DNA from: an uncultured Anaerolineales bacterium
GTDB taxonomy: Bacteria > Chloroflexota > Anaerolineae > Anaerolineales > Villigracilaceae
Assembly: GCA_937960595.1 (NCBI GenBank)
Contig: CALGPL010000009.1
Span: forward strand, 1-36,381
Direction of reading: 5' to 3'
Length of the DNA: 36,381 bases
The position numbers were made by a program, and so were the translations under genes. The notes below the pieces were generated by a model. It was not told the DNA's origin. It worked only from the letters and a program-made list of their open reading frames with translations, and did not search any database. Positions 1-9,363 of the stretch are shown piece after piece (within the stretch, counting starts at the first letter, position 1; the number at the start of each line of letters is the position of its first letter).

Positions 1-704
1 ACAACAAAGCCATCTTCTTTTATTGCTTCTCTCCACCTCTGTATTGCTTCTTGCAGATTATCAGCAGAAAAAATATTTATAATTTTTTCCGGTGAACCAT
101 AAAAACCTGGATTGTATCCTAAATCTCCATTCACACCGCCAATGGATGGTACAAAATTCCTCGTATCATACATCCCCAAATTCTCATTTCCATCTCCGCG
201 CAAAAGCCACGGAGTAAGCAAAAAATCTGTCCGGTACTCGCCTGTCTCCTGATACTGCTGGTAAAGCAGCCGCCACAAAGCCTCATAAACCTGAATGCTT
301 TTGTCATAATCCAGCCAGTCCCGGCCCCTCCACCCCTCAAATGCCGAAGTATCCACCCCATTTTCCTGCAAATACAAGACCATCTGCTCCATATAAAACT
401 GATGAAAAGCCCGATCCTGCTCCAGGTACCTTTGCTGCTCTTCTTCGCTGGGGTCAAGATTATTGCGGTTCGGCAAAGTCTCCACATACCGCCGCATCTC
501 CGCCGGAAAAGTCTCTGCATCGAAAAAATTCTCCACCACCAACGGCGTCGGCGTCGGCGTGGGGGTGGGGGTCGGATAGTCGGGAGTCAAATAGTCGGCG
601 GTCTGCCGTCCGCGGTCTACGGTCTGCCGTCCACCGTCCGCCGTCTGCGGGACGCAAGCCGTGACCAGGAACAGGAGCAGGAGGAGGAGCAGGGCGCGTT
701 TCAT
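1..704 (-). CDS. Putative lipoprotein, C-terminus beyond window edge
   Basis: The reading frame is open from an ATG at 702-704 to the window edge, giving 234 residues without a stop. Residues 1-17 form a lipoprotein signal: MKRA, seven leucines, then FLVTAC, with Cys17 as the lipidated residue. Residues 19-35 are encoded by a heptanucleotide repeat and are low complexity (GGRQT and GRQTAD units). A Thr-Pro linker follows at about residues 44-53. The rest is acidic and aromatic-rich (EEEQQRYLEQDRAFHQFYMEQ, then YDTRNFVPSIGG) and I do not recognise it. It is probably a surface-exposed lipoprotein held off the membrane by the Thr-Pro spacer. The downstream half uses more AT-rich codons than its neighbours. 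A TATAAT sits six bases upstream of the ATG with no Shine-Dalgarno sequence, so the message may be leaderless. I am confident it is a gene; its function is unknown. Confidence 0.8.
   Translation of the reverse strand, partial: MKRALLLLLLLFLVTACVPQTADGGRQTVDRGRQTADYLTPDYPTPTPTPTPTPLVVENFFDAETFPAEMRRYVETLPNRNNLDPSEEEQQRYLEQDRAFHQFYMEQMVLYLQENGVDTSAFEGWRGRDWLDYDKSIQVYEALWRLLYQQYQETGEYRTDFLLTPWLLRGDGNENLGMYDTRNFVPSIGGVNGDLGYNPGFYGSPEKIINIFSADNLQEAIQRWREAIKEDGFV
601..649. repeat. Seven tandem heptanucleotides, consensus GTCYRCS
   Basis: On the plus strand the units are GTCTGCC, GTCCGCG, GTCTACG, GTCTGCC, GTCCACC, GTCCGCC and GTCTGCG, back to back. The repeat lies inside the minus-strand lipoprotein gene, just after the lipobox. 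Seven is not a multiple of three, so gain or loss of one unit would shift the reading frame. Confidence 0.85.
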
Positions 705-710
705 GAGAAA

Positions 711-716
711 ATTATA
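711..716 (-). promoter_or_regulatory. -10 hexamer of the lipoprotein gene, leaderless spacing
   Basis: On the minus strand a perfect TATAAT is followed by six bases (TTTCTC) and then the ATG at 704. The transcript would start at or within a base or two of the start codon. I see no convincing -35 element at 17±1 bases and no Shine-Dalgarno sequence. Confidence 0.55.
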
Positions 717-872
717 CAACATGGGCAGGGCGCCGGGATAGAGGCTTGAAAGCGGTCCACAAGGGGAACAGTGTCAGGGGCCGGTCTCTCTCCGTTTGTG
801 AAATTCGTGGCTCATTCTGAGAAAGTCACAGCGGCGATTCGTTCAGTCTGGGGTCTTTCAGGAATGGAGAGG

Positions 873-902
873 TATAATTCGCCGAAATTTCCCCGCGAGG
901 TG
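873..902 (+). promoter_or_regulatory. -10 element and ribosome binding site of the B3/4 gene
   Basis: TATAAT at 873-878 is followed by a leader of about 20 bases with GAGGTG at 897-902, four bases before the ATG at 907. No good -35 element is visible. This gene therefore has a conventional led transcript, unlike several others in the window. Confidence 0.45.
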
Positions 903-906
903 TCCG

Positions 907-1623
907 ATGGCCGAACGTTTTTACTCCGTCTCCCCCGAAATCTTCCGCCTGTTCCCCGGCTACGTGCGCGGCGTGGTGATTGCGGAGGCAGTGCGCAACG
1001 GCCCCTCGCCGGTTGAACTGACCGAGATGCTGCGCCAGGCCGAGGCCTCGCTTCGCGACCGCCTGAGCCTCGATCGGATTGCCGAGGAACCGCGGATTGC
1101 CGCCTGGCGGGAAGCCTACCGCACGTTCGGCGCCAAGCCGTCCGAATTCCGCTGCTCGGTCGAGGCCATGGCCCGCCGCGTCCTGCGCAACGACCCCTTG
1201 CCTTCGATCAACGCTTTGGTGGACATCGGCAACCTGCTCTCGCTGCGCCACTTGTTGCCGGTCGGCGGACATGCGATTGATGTCCTGACTGGCGACATCG
1301 AATTGCGCCTGGCCCGCGGCGACGAGACTTTTGTGGCCTTTGGGACGAGCGAGGTCGAACATCCGCTGCCGGGCGAGGTGGTCTTCGTCGAGGGCAAGAC
1401 CGTCCTGACCCGCCGCTGGACCTGGCGCCAGGCGAATCACACCCTGACGCTGCCCGAGACGACGGCGGTCGAATTCAACGTGGACGGCCTGCCGCCGGTC
1501 TCCGCGGCCGAGGTCGAGCAGACCTGTGCCGAAGCCGTGGCGTTGATCGGGCGCTTCTGCGGGGGAGAGACGCGGGTAGAAATGCTGACCGAACAAACCC
1601 CGCGCATCCGGCTGATGGGATGA
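907..1623 (+). CDS. B3/B4 tRNA-binding-like domain protein (PheT editing-domain homologue)
   Basis: This 238-residue protein resembles stand-alone B3/4 domain proteins, which are related to the editing module of the phenylalanyl-tRNA synthetase beta subunit. The family signature region is visible at about residues 90-135: SEFRCS, then DPLPSINALVDIGNLLSL, then PVGGHAIDVL. A later GEVVFVEG stretch is also typical. There is no synthetase catalytic core, so it cannot charge tRNA by itself. Stand-alone homologues are thought to bind or proofread tRNA-linked or amino-acid substrates, but the exact role is not established. The start is supported by GAGGTG four bases upstream. The gene is convergent with ftsZ across a 58-bp gap containing a hairpin and is not part of the dcw operon. 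Confidence 0.85.
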   Translation: MAERFYSVSPEIFRLFPGYVRGVVIAEAVRNGPSPVELTEMLRQAEASLRDRLSLDRIAEEPRIAAWREAYRTFGAKPSEFRCSVEAMARRVLRNDPLPSINALVDIGNLLSLRHLLPVGGHAIDVLTGDIELRLARGDETFVAFGTSEVEHPLPGEVVFVEGKTVLTRRWTWRQANHTLTLPETTAVEFNVDGLPPVSAAEVEQTCAEAVALIGRFCGGETRVEMLTEQTPRIRLMG

Positions 1624-1655
1624 GGTGACAGTCGCCTAGCCGGTGACTGTCACCT
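1623..1655. terminator. Long intergenic hairpin between convergent genes
   Basis: An 11-bp perfect inverted repeat, AGGTGACAGTC at 1623-1633 and GACTGTCACCT at 1645-1655, encloses an 11-base loop. It begins on the last base of the B3/4 stop codon and lies 26 bases past the ftsZ stop. Neither side has a clean run of T (the plus side reads CTATTTC), so it is either a weak bidirectional terminator or a 3' stabilising stem. Confidence 0.55.
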
Positions 1656-1681
1656 CTATTTCAGGGGATCAGGGGGAATGT

Positions 1682-2839
1682 CTAGCGGCGGTTGCGCAAG
1701 AAGGTCGGGATATCCAGGTTCTCGGTATCGAAGGCCTGCGGCTGGAAATCGGCGCTCGCGCCCGTTTCGGGGCGGGCCTCCACGCTGACCGTTTCCTCCG
1801 GGCGGCGGGTGGCCAGCCGGGGTTCGATGGCGCCGGCCATCTGGCGCACGCTGGCCGGCCGCTGCACCACCCGGCGCGGCAGGCCAGAGCGTTCGAAGCC
1901 GGTGGCGATGACCGTTACCCGAATCTCGTCGCCCATCTCCGGGTCGATGACCGCTCCGAAGATCATGTTGACATCCGGGTGGGCGGTCTCGCGGATGATG
2001 GCCGCCGCCTGGTTGACCTCGAACAGGGTCAGGCCCGGCCCGCCGGTCACGTTGAACAGGACGCCGCGCGCCCCGTCAATGGTGATGTCGAGCAACTGGC
2101 TGGAAATGGCCTGTTCGGCGGCGACGCGGGCGCGGTCCTCGCCCGAGGCCTTGCCGACCGCCATCAGCGCCGCGCCGCCCTCGCCCATGATGGTCTTGAC
2201 ATCGGCAAAGTCCAGGTTGATCAGGCCGGGGACGGTAATCAGTTCGGAGATGCCGGCAATGCCCTGGCGCAGGACTTCGTCGGCGACCTTGAAGGCATCC
2301 TGCAAACTGGCGCGCTTGTCCACGATTTGGAGCAGCCGGTCGTTGGGGATGACGATCAGGGTGTCGGCGTGTTCCTTGAGGCGGGCCATACCGCTCTCGC
2401 AGGACTGCATGCGCTTGTTGCCTTCGAACGTGAAGGGCCGGGTGACCACGCCGATGGTCAGGGCGCCGCACTCGCGGGCGATCTGGGCCACGATCGGGGC
2501 TGCGCCGGTGCCGGTGCCGCCGCCCAGCCCGGCGGTGACGAAGACCATATCCGAGCCTTTCAGCACGGCGTACAGATCTTCCGCCGACTCCTCGGCCGAT
2601 TTCTGGCCGACCTCCGGGTTGCCGCCTGCGCCCAGGCCGCGGGTCAGTTTCTCGCCGATGCGGACGCGGGTGGGGGCGTTCGAGAGCATCAGCGCCTGGG
2701 CGTCGGTGTTGACGGCGACGAATTCGACGCCCTGGATGCCTTCCTCGATCATCCGGTTGACGGCGTTGCAGCCGCCGCCGCCGACGCCGACCACTTTGAT
2801 GCGGGCAAAACTTTCGGCTTGCATTTTCTTTGTGTCCAT
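1682..2839 (-). CDS. ftsZ: Cell division protein FtsZ
   Basis: FtsZ is the tubulin-like GTPase that forms the cytokinetic ring and recruits the divisome. The 385-residue protein has the N-terminal [16 protein letters not shown] nucleotide-binding loop, the tubulin signature GGGTGTG at residues 106-112, and a variable acidic linker. It ends in the conserved tail [10 protein letters not shown], the usual docking peptide for FtsA. I chose the ATG at 2837-2839 because AGGAGG lies a few bases upstream; an upstream in-frame extension would run into ftsA. It is the last gene of the dcw operon, 56 bp after the ftsA stop, which leaves room for an internal promoter, although I see no clear one. Length and motifs are ordinary for the family. 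Confidence 0.98.
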   Translation of the reverse strand: MDTKKMQAESFARIKVVGVGGGGCNAVNRMIEEGIQGVEFVAVNTDAQALMLSNAPTRVRIGEKLTRGLGAGGNPEVGQKSAEESAEDLYAVLKGSDMVFVTAGLGGGTGTGAAPIVAQIARECGALTIGVVTRPFTFEGNKRMQSCESGMARLKEHADTLIVIPNDRLLQIVDKRASLQDAFKVADEVLRQGIAGISELITVPGLINLDFADVKTIMGEGGAALMAVGKASGEDRARVAAEQAISSQLLDITIDGARGVLFNVTGGPGLTLFEVNQAAAIIRETAHPDVNMIFGAVIDPEMGDEIRVTVIATGFERSGLPRRVVQRPASVRQMAGAIEPRLATRRPEETVSVEARPETGASADFQPQAFDTENLDIPTFLRNRR

Positions 2840-2895
2840 GGTGATCCTCCTGAAAACGGTATCCTGTCCACCGCTGGGGCAGCGGCAGGTGGGGC

Positions 2896-4134
2896 CTAGG
2901 GTAATAAGCGCCTGAGCCATTCCTTGAGCAGCGAGAAGTCCATCTGGCGTTCTGCTCTCGCGACGCGGCGCCGGACGCCTGGGCGGGGCGGTTTTTCTCC
3001 GTCGGTCAGGGCCGCCGCCCAGCGCAGCAGACCGATGCTGGTCGAAAAGGCAGGCGAATGCAACTGATCGACCAGGCCGATCAGATTTTCCGGCTGAGCG
3101 GTGCGGACCGGCATAGCGAGCACCTGGGCAGCCAGTTGGCGAATGCCGGGCAGGGCGCTTGTGCCGCCGGTCAGCACCATCCCGGCCGACAAAAGACCAT
3201 CGTATCCGGAACGTTTGATTTCCTGCAAAATCAGGGCGAAAATCTCTTCGACGCGGGCCTCGATGATGTGGGCCATGTCGTGGCGGCTGATTTCGGCCAA
3301 GCCTTGCTCGCCAAACACCTGGACCTTGAACGTCTCTTCGGCGCCGACGCCCGACTTCAAGGCGTAGCCGTGCTGTTTCTTGATCTCCTCGGCCTGCGAG
3401 AACGGCAGCCGCAAGCCGTGAGCGATATCATTCGTGATGTGATTGCCGCCCACGGCCAGCACCATCGTGTGCCAGACGTTGCCGTCCACGTAGAGGGCCA
3501 GGTCGGTCGTCCCGCCGCCGATGTCGCAGACGGCCGCCCCCATCTCGCGTTCGGCCTGCGTGAGGACGACATCGCCCGAAGCCAGCGGGTTGAGCACGAA
3601 CTGCAAGACCTCCACCCCGGCCGCTCCCACCGCCTGCCGCAGATTCTCGACCGTCGCCTGAGCGGCGGTGATGATGTGGGCCTCCACCTCGAGGCGGTAC
3701 CCATGCATGCCGAGCGGCCGGTGGATGCCGCTCTGACCGTCCACACTGAAGCCGCGCTGGATGACATGGATGATCTCGCGGTTGTGCGGGATGGCCACGG
3801 CTTGGGCCGCCTCCAGGGCGCGGGCCACGTCCATCTCGTCAATCGTGTCTCCCGAAATGGCGGCCACCCCGCGGCTGTTGATCGAGGACACGTGCGCTCC
3901 CGCCAGGCTGACGACCGCCCCGGTGATTTCAACCCCCGACGTGTATTCGGCCTTCTCCACGGCGCGCGTGATGGCCTGCGAGGCGGCGTTCAAGTCCACG
4001 ATCACGCCTTTTTTGATGCCCTCCGACGGTTCGATGCCCACGCCGAGGATGCGGATGCGGTCTGCCTCCACCCGTCCTACCAGGGTGCAGATTTTGGTCG
4101 TACCAACGTCAATGCCGACAACAATATCGTCCAT
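2896..4134 (-). CDS. ftsA: Cell division protein FtsA
   Basis: FtsA is an actin-fold ATPase that tethers FtsZ filaments to the membrane and signals to the septal synthases. The 412-residue protein starts with [14 protein letters not shown], the phosphate-1 loop. It carries the SHS2/1C insertion region at about 80-160 and the phosphate-2 motif [11 protein letters not shown] near residue 206. The C-terminus is basic and amphipathic ([13 protein letters not shown]), consistent with a membrane-targeting helix. The gene lies five bases after ftsQ and 56 bases before ftsZ, the classical ftsQ-ftsA-ftsZ order. Nothing about it is unusual. Confidence 0.97.
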   Translation of the reverse strand: MDDIVVGIDVGTTKICTLVGRVEADRIRILGVGIEPSEGIKKGVIVDLNAASQAITRAVEKAEYTSGVEITGAVVSLAGAHVSSINSRGVAAISGDTIDEMDVARALEAAQAVAIPHNREIIHVIQRGFSVDGQSGIHRPLGMHGYRLEVEAHIITAAQATVENLRQAVGAAGVEVLQFVLNPLASGDVVLTQAEREMGAAVCDIGGGTTDLALYVDGNVWHTMVLAVGGNHITNDIAHGLRLPFSQAEEIKKQHGYALKSGVGAEETFKVQVFGEQGLAEISRHDMAHIIEARVEEIFALILQEIKRSGYDGLLSAGMVLTGGTSALPGIRQLAAQVLAMPVRTAQPENLIGLVDQLHSPAFSTSIGLLRWAAALTDGEKPPRPGVRRRVARAERQMDFSLLKEWLRRLLP

Positions 4135-4139
4135 GGCTG

Positions 4140-5185
4140 CTACTTGTAGTAAGGGGCGTGCAGGTATTCCATGCTAACGACGGATGGCCGGATGCCCTGC
4201 GCGCTGAAGGTCTCCACGATGGCCTGATAGGCCAGCAGTTTCATGGGGATGTCTTCTGTGTTCTGACCGAAATAGACCAGCCAGCCGTGGGCGTCCTGCC
4301 AGCCGAGGCCGTAGCGCGGGTCGTAGATCATCGGCGTGTTGGCCGGCAGGTAGGGGACCAGGGTCAGCATGGCTTGGACAATCTCCGGCGCCAGGTAGGG
4401 ACGTTCGTAGGGGGGCGTGTCCATGCCGACTGCGACCGGCGGCGGGCTGCCCGTTGCGGTGACCACCAGCAGCCCGTCTGCGCTGCCGCGCGGCGGGAAG
4501 GCGACCCCGTTCCGATCTATCCAGGCCAGGGCCTCGCCCTGATACCAGGCGATGACCGGCGTGCGCTCGGTCACCTCGATCACGACCTGATTGGGGAATC
4601 CGACATGCACGCTCACCGATTCCAGGTCGAGGTAAGTGGCCCGCAGCAGGGTCTCGATGCGCGCCGGCACGGCCAGGAAGATCGGCTGCCCCGTCAGGCG
4701 GACAGCCGCCTCGATCTCGGCTGCCCCCAGGCGCTGGTTGCCGCGAATCTGCAATCCGTTGACGGTAAACATGGCCGAAGTCCACAGCGTGTAGAGCAGG
4801 AAAACCAGGCCGAGGGTGAGCAGGCCCGAGAGCCAGCGCGGGCCGAATTGGGGCAGGCTGAGGGCCGGGGCGCGCACCTCGGCGTTGCCCAGGCTGAGGG
4901 CTACTTCGTAGTGCCGGCGTCCGGCTCGCGACGAGGCGGTTTTCGGCCGCGGCGGGCGCTGTCGGGCAGGCTTCTTGTAGACCGGCTCGAGGCTGCGCCG
5001 CCCTTCCGGTTCGACCGGCAGGAGGAGGGTCTGGGGGCGATAAACGGGAGGCTTGGGTTTCTCCCGCCGCCGGCTGCGGGAGACGGGCGTCTTCTCCAGG
5101 CGGACGGTCTCGGCCGGCAGGCGGCGCGGCGACTTCTTGCGATCGGGAATGCGCACGAAGGGGGAGGTGGGTTTGTCGCCGGGGC

Positions 5186-5189
<4 letters not shown>
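4140..5189 (-). CDS. ftsQ: Cell division protein FtsQ/DivIB
   Basis: This bitopic divisome protein would bridge early and late division proteins. Of 349 residues, the first 110 or so form a long, basic, proline-rich cytoplasmic tail. A single membrane helix at about 119-139 follows (WLSGLLTLGLVFLLYTLW). Then comes a POTRA domain at about 142-212 that begins with FTVNGLQIRGNQRL and ends with VVIEVTERTPVI, and an FtsQ/DivIB beta domain follows. The N-terminal tail is longer than in Escherichia coli FtsQ; long tails are seen in Gram-positive DivIB. The start ATG overlaps the ddl stop by four bases (ATGA), which points to translational coupling. Confidence 0.93.
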
Positions 5190-6285
<1,096 letters not shown>

Positions 6286-6289
<4 letters not shown>

Positions 6290-7215
6290 GGCTCGTTCTC
6301 CCATTCCCCGATGAGTTCGATTTCGAGTTCCAGTTCGACGTCGAATTGTTTGCGGACGGTCTGGCGGGCCAGGTCGATCAGCGCTTTGACGTCGGCGGCT
6401 TTGGTCTGGCCGTGGTTGATGAAGAAGTTGGCGTGCACCGGGCTGATCTCGGCGTTGCCAATCCGGCGGCCCTTGAGACCGGCGGCCTCGATCAGCCGGC
6501 CGGCGAAGTCGCCGGGGGGATTCTTGAACATCGAACCGAGACTGGCGCCAGGGGGCTGAGTGCTGCGCCGCCGGGCGGAGAATTGTGCCATTTTGCTCTG
6601 GATGGCCTGCGGGTCGCCGCGCTGGAGGCCCAGACGGGCCTTCAGAATCACGACCGGCAGGCGCTCGCGCTTCAGACGGCTGGAGCGGTAGCCATACTCC
6701 ATTTTTTCGACCGGCCAGGTCTGGCGCCCGCCGCCGCGTGCGATCAATTCGGCTGCGAGCAGGTTGCCGGCCATGTCGCCATCGAACGCCCCGGCGTTGC
6801 CGTAGACGGCGCCGCCCAGCGTGCCGGGGACGGTGGCGGCCCATTCCATGCCGCTCAGCCCGAGGCGGGCGGCCCGCTGGGCCAGGTCGTTGAGGGTGAC
6901 GCCCGATTCGGCCGTCACGGTGGGCGGTTCGGCCCGCGAGTCGAATTGGATCAGGCGGGCGCGGTTGATGACGACCACCCCGCGCACGCCCCGGTCGCTG
7001 ACCAGCACGTTCGAGCCGCCGCCGAGCAGGACGAAGGGCAGGTTCAGCCCCCAGACCGTCTCGGCTGCTTCGGCCAGTTCGTCCGCCGAACGGACGAAGA
7101 GCAGGGCGTCGGCCGGGCCGCCGATGCGCGCCGAAGTATAGCCCGACAGGGGGACGTTCTCCTGCAGGCGGTCGCCAAAGACGGCGCGGAGGTGGGCAAG
7201 GAGCGACTCTTCCAT
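6286..7215 (-). CDS. murB: UDP-N-acetylenolpyruvoylglucosamine reductase
   Basis: MurB is the FAD enzyme that reduces UDP-GlcNAc-enolpyruvate to UDP-MurNAc with NADPH. The 309-residue protein shows YTSARIGGPADALL, the FAD loop LLGGGSNVLVSDRG, PGTLGGAVYGNAGAFDGD, and GSMFKNP with the catalytic serine. The late motif AEISPVHANFFINHG is also present. I placed the start at ATG 7213-7215 because MEESLLAHLR aligns with the usual MurB beginning. A TTG at 7231-7233 would add six residues; neither start has a clear Shine-Dalgarno sequence. The gene sits between a 64-residue unknown gene and ddl. Confidence 0.95.
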
Positions 7216-7240
7216 AACGGCGCGGCCGGGCAAAGACGGG

Positions 7241-7435
7241 TTAGAAGTAGCCGCCGTGGCCTTCCTGACCGGTGAGGTAGCCGATCAATTTGTGGACGGC
7301 CTTGCGCATCTCTTCGGGCGGACGTTCCTCCGGCCTGGGTCGCCGCGGGTCGGGGGAGGGAATGTCGCCCAGCACCATCTTGAGCGGCGGCAGGGCCAGC
7401 GTTTCCGATTTGAATACGTGCGTCTTCTTAGTCAT
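7241..7435 (-). CDS. Small unknown protein encoded between murC and murB
   Basis: This 64-residue ORF starts at ATG 7433-7435, preceded by GAGG at good spacing, and overlaps the murC stop by eight bases. The protein begins MTKKTHVFKSETLALPPLK, has a proline- and arginine-rich middle (PSPDPRRPRPEERPPEEM), and ends with a short helix and a glycine-rich tail (LIGYLTGQEGHGGYF). It has no signal peptide, membrane segment or cysteine. The coupling to murC, the ribosome binding site and the position inside a tightly packed cell-wall operon argue that it is translated. I do not recognise a family. It could be a small regulator or scaffold for the Mur enzymes, but that is a guess. Confidence 0.7.
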   Translation of the reverse strand: MTKKTHVFKSETLALPPLKMVLGDIPSPDPRRPRPEERPPEEMRKAVHKLIGYLTGQEGHGGYF

Positions 7436-8825
7436 GCGGAACCTCGCTTTCTGTGAGACGAGCCAGCACCTGGCTGCTGATCTGGTCGGCGTCGCCGGCG
7501 GAGAGCACCAGGACCACGTCGCCGGGCTGCAAATGATCGAGAAGATAAGCACTGACTGCGCCGAGATCGGCGATGAAGCGCGCCGAGGGATGTTTCATCG
7601 CCGCGACGATTTGCCGTGCCGAGAAGTCCTGCTTGGGTTCGCGGGCGGCATAGATTTCGGTGATGATGACCTGGTCGGCGTCCTCGAAGGCCTGGACGAA
7701 TTCCTCGAAGAGGGTGCGGGTGCGCGAATAGGTGTGCGGCTGCCAGACGGCCCACAAGCGCCGACCCGGGTAGCGGGCGCGGGCGGCCGAAAGCGTGGCG
7801 CGGATCTCGGTCGGGTGGTGGGCGTAGTCATCCACGAGGGTCACGCCGCCTCGTTCGCCGCGCACCTCGAAACGTCGGCCGGTGCCGCTGAATTCGCCCA
7901 GCGCCTCGGCCGCCTGTTCGAGCGGGATGCCGACCAGTTCGCCGACGGTCAGCGCCGCCAGCGCATTGCGGACGTTGTGCAGGCCGGGAACCTGCAGATC
8001 GACGATGGCCGATTTGCCGATGATCGAGGCGCTGAAGGTGAATCCGCCGCGTTCGTTGGCGACCAGCATGGTGGCGAATGAATCCGGTTTGCGGGGGCAG
8101 TCGGCTGCCTTGGGGCGCAAGCCATAGGCAAGCACGTTCTGGCCGCTGTTTTCCATTTCATTCATCAGGCGGCAGGCGCCCGCGTCTTCGGCGCAGGTCA
8201 CCAGGACGCCGTCGGGGGGCAGCAGGCGGGCAAACTCGAGGAAGGCCTGCTGGAAGTCCTCCGGCGTGGGGTAGCAGTCGGGATGGTCGTGTTCGATGTT
8301 GGTGATCACTTCGATGACCGGTTTGAGGCCGAGGAACATGTGATCGTACTCGTCGGCCTCGATGACGAAGAAATCGCCTTCGCCGGCGCGGGCGTTGACG
8401 CCCAGGTTGTTGAGCACGCCGCCGACGATGAAGGTCGGGTCGGTCTTGGCGGCGCTCAGGATCCAGGCGATCATGGCGGTGGTGGTGGTCTTGCCGTGCG
8501 TGCCGGCGACGGCGATGCCGGTGCGGCCGGTCATCAATTCGCCCAGGAAGTCGGCCCGTTTGAGGACCGGGATGCCGGCGGCGCGGGCGGCGACGACCTC
8601 CGGATTGTCATCGGGGATGGCCGACGAGCGTACCACCATATCGGCAGAGGCGACGTTCTCCGGGCGGTGGCCGATGACGATGGCCGCGCCGGCCGCCTCC
8701 AGGTCGCGCAGGAGGGGCGAGGCCTGCCGGTCCGAGCCGGTCACCGCGTATCCCATTTCCAACAGGACCCGGGCGATGGCCGAAAGGCCGCTCCCACCGA
8801 TGCCGATCAGGTGAATGCGTTTCAT
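7428..8825 (-). CDS. murC: UDP-N-acetylmuramate--L-alanine ligase
   Basis: MurC adds L-alanine to UDP-MurNAc, the first step in building the stem peptide. The 465-residue protein has GIGGSGLSAIA at residues 8-18 (UDP-sugar binding), the P-loop GTHGKTTTT at 108-116, IEADEYD in the central domain, and VDDYAHHPTEI at 331-341, a C-terminal hallmark of MurC. The start ATG follows the cvpA-like stop by seven bases. Motifs and length are normal. Confidence 0.97.
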   Translation of the reverse strand: MKRIHLIGIGGSGLSAIARVLLEMGYAVTGSDRQASPLLRDLEAAGAAIVIGHRPENVASADMVVRSSAIPDDNPEVVAARAAGIPVLKRADFLGELMTGRTGIAVAGTHGKTTTTAMIAWILSAAKTDPTFIVGGVLNNLGVNARAGEGDFFVIEADEYDHMFLGLKPVIEVITNIEHDHPDCYPTPEDFQQAFLEFARLLPPDGVLVTCAEDAGACRLMNEMENSGQNVLAYGLRPKAADCPRKPDSFATMLVANERGGFTFSASIIGKSAIVDLQVPGLHNVRNALAALTVGELVGIPLEQAAEALGEFSGTGRRFEVRGERGGVTLVDDYAHHPTEIRATLSAARARYPGRRLWAVWQPHTYSRTRTLFEEFVQAFEDADQVIITEIYAAREPKQDFSARQIVAAMKHPSARFIADLGAVSAYLLDHLQPGDVVLVLSAGDADQISSQVLARLTESEVPHD

Positions 8826-8832
8826 CGTTTCC

Positions 8833-9363
8833 CTAAATGAACACGACGATCACGAAAATGAAGGCCAAGACCACCGCAAAGTAGATGGTAGGTTCGCCCA
8901 TCAACTTGGGCGGCAGATACTCGACTAATTTCAGGGCGGCATCTCCCATCGGCGTGCCCACCAGAGGGGCGGTGATGGTCGCGAAGGGATAGCCGGCCTC
9001 GTGCATGAAGCGCCAAATCGAGCCGGCAATCAGGTAACCGTTCAGGGCGCCCAGGAAGATGCCCAGCAGGGTATCCTGTAGTTTCTCGCGGGTCATTTTG
9101 GCGGCGAACCGCGGGATGTTGGGCGTCTGGTAACCGAAGAAGACCAGGACGATCATGATGATGGTGCGCAGCCAGAAGGAGAAATTGGCGTTCGACAGCA
9201 TCAGCGCGCTGACAAAGGAGATGTATTTCGTGATCAGCGAGATGAAGGTCAGGGCCAGGATGACGCTGAAGGAGACCAGCAATTCGCGCGCCCAGCCGCG
9301 CATGGCCCCGATGATGCCGAACAGAACCACGTACATCCAGAAGATGAAGGTCAGGCTAACCAT
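8833..9363 (-). CDS. CvpA-family-like membrane protein
   Basis: This 176-residue protein has about four hydrophobic segments: roughly 4-20, 30-50, 65-80 and a final one at the extreme C-terminus (YFAVVLAFIFVIVVFI). A GAMRGWARELL motif after the first helix and DTLLGIFLGALNGYLIAGSIW in the middle match the general pattern of the CvpA (colicin V production) family. Those are small polytopic membrane proteins of poorly defined function. The start has a strong GGAGAGGAG-type ribosome binding site and overlaps the murG stop by eight bases. Its place between murG and murC is unusual for a dcw cluster and suggests a role tied to envelope synthesis. The family call is by pattern only. Confidence 0.65.
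   Translation of the reverse strand: MVSLTFIFWMYVVLFGIIGAMRGWARELLVSFSVILALTFISLITKYISFVSALMLSNANFSFWLRTIIMIVLVFFGYQTPNIPRFAAKMTREKLQDTLLGIFLGALNGYLIAGSIWRFMHEAGYPFATITAPLVGTPMGDAALKLVEYLPPKLMGEPTIYFAVVLAFIFVIVVFI

Noticed and set aside
601-649. CRISPR-like repeat array
   Set aside because: Units are 7 bp, contiguous and coding, with no spacers and no cas genes nearby.
1643-2899. Long plus-strand open frame opposite ftsZ
   Set aside because: It is antisense to a motif-complete ftsZ, its translation is rich in Gly, Ala, Asp and His without domains, and it reflects high GC at third codon positions.
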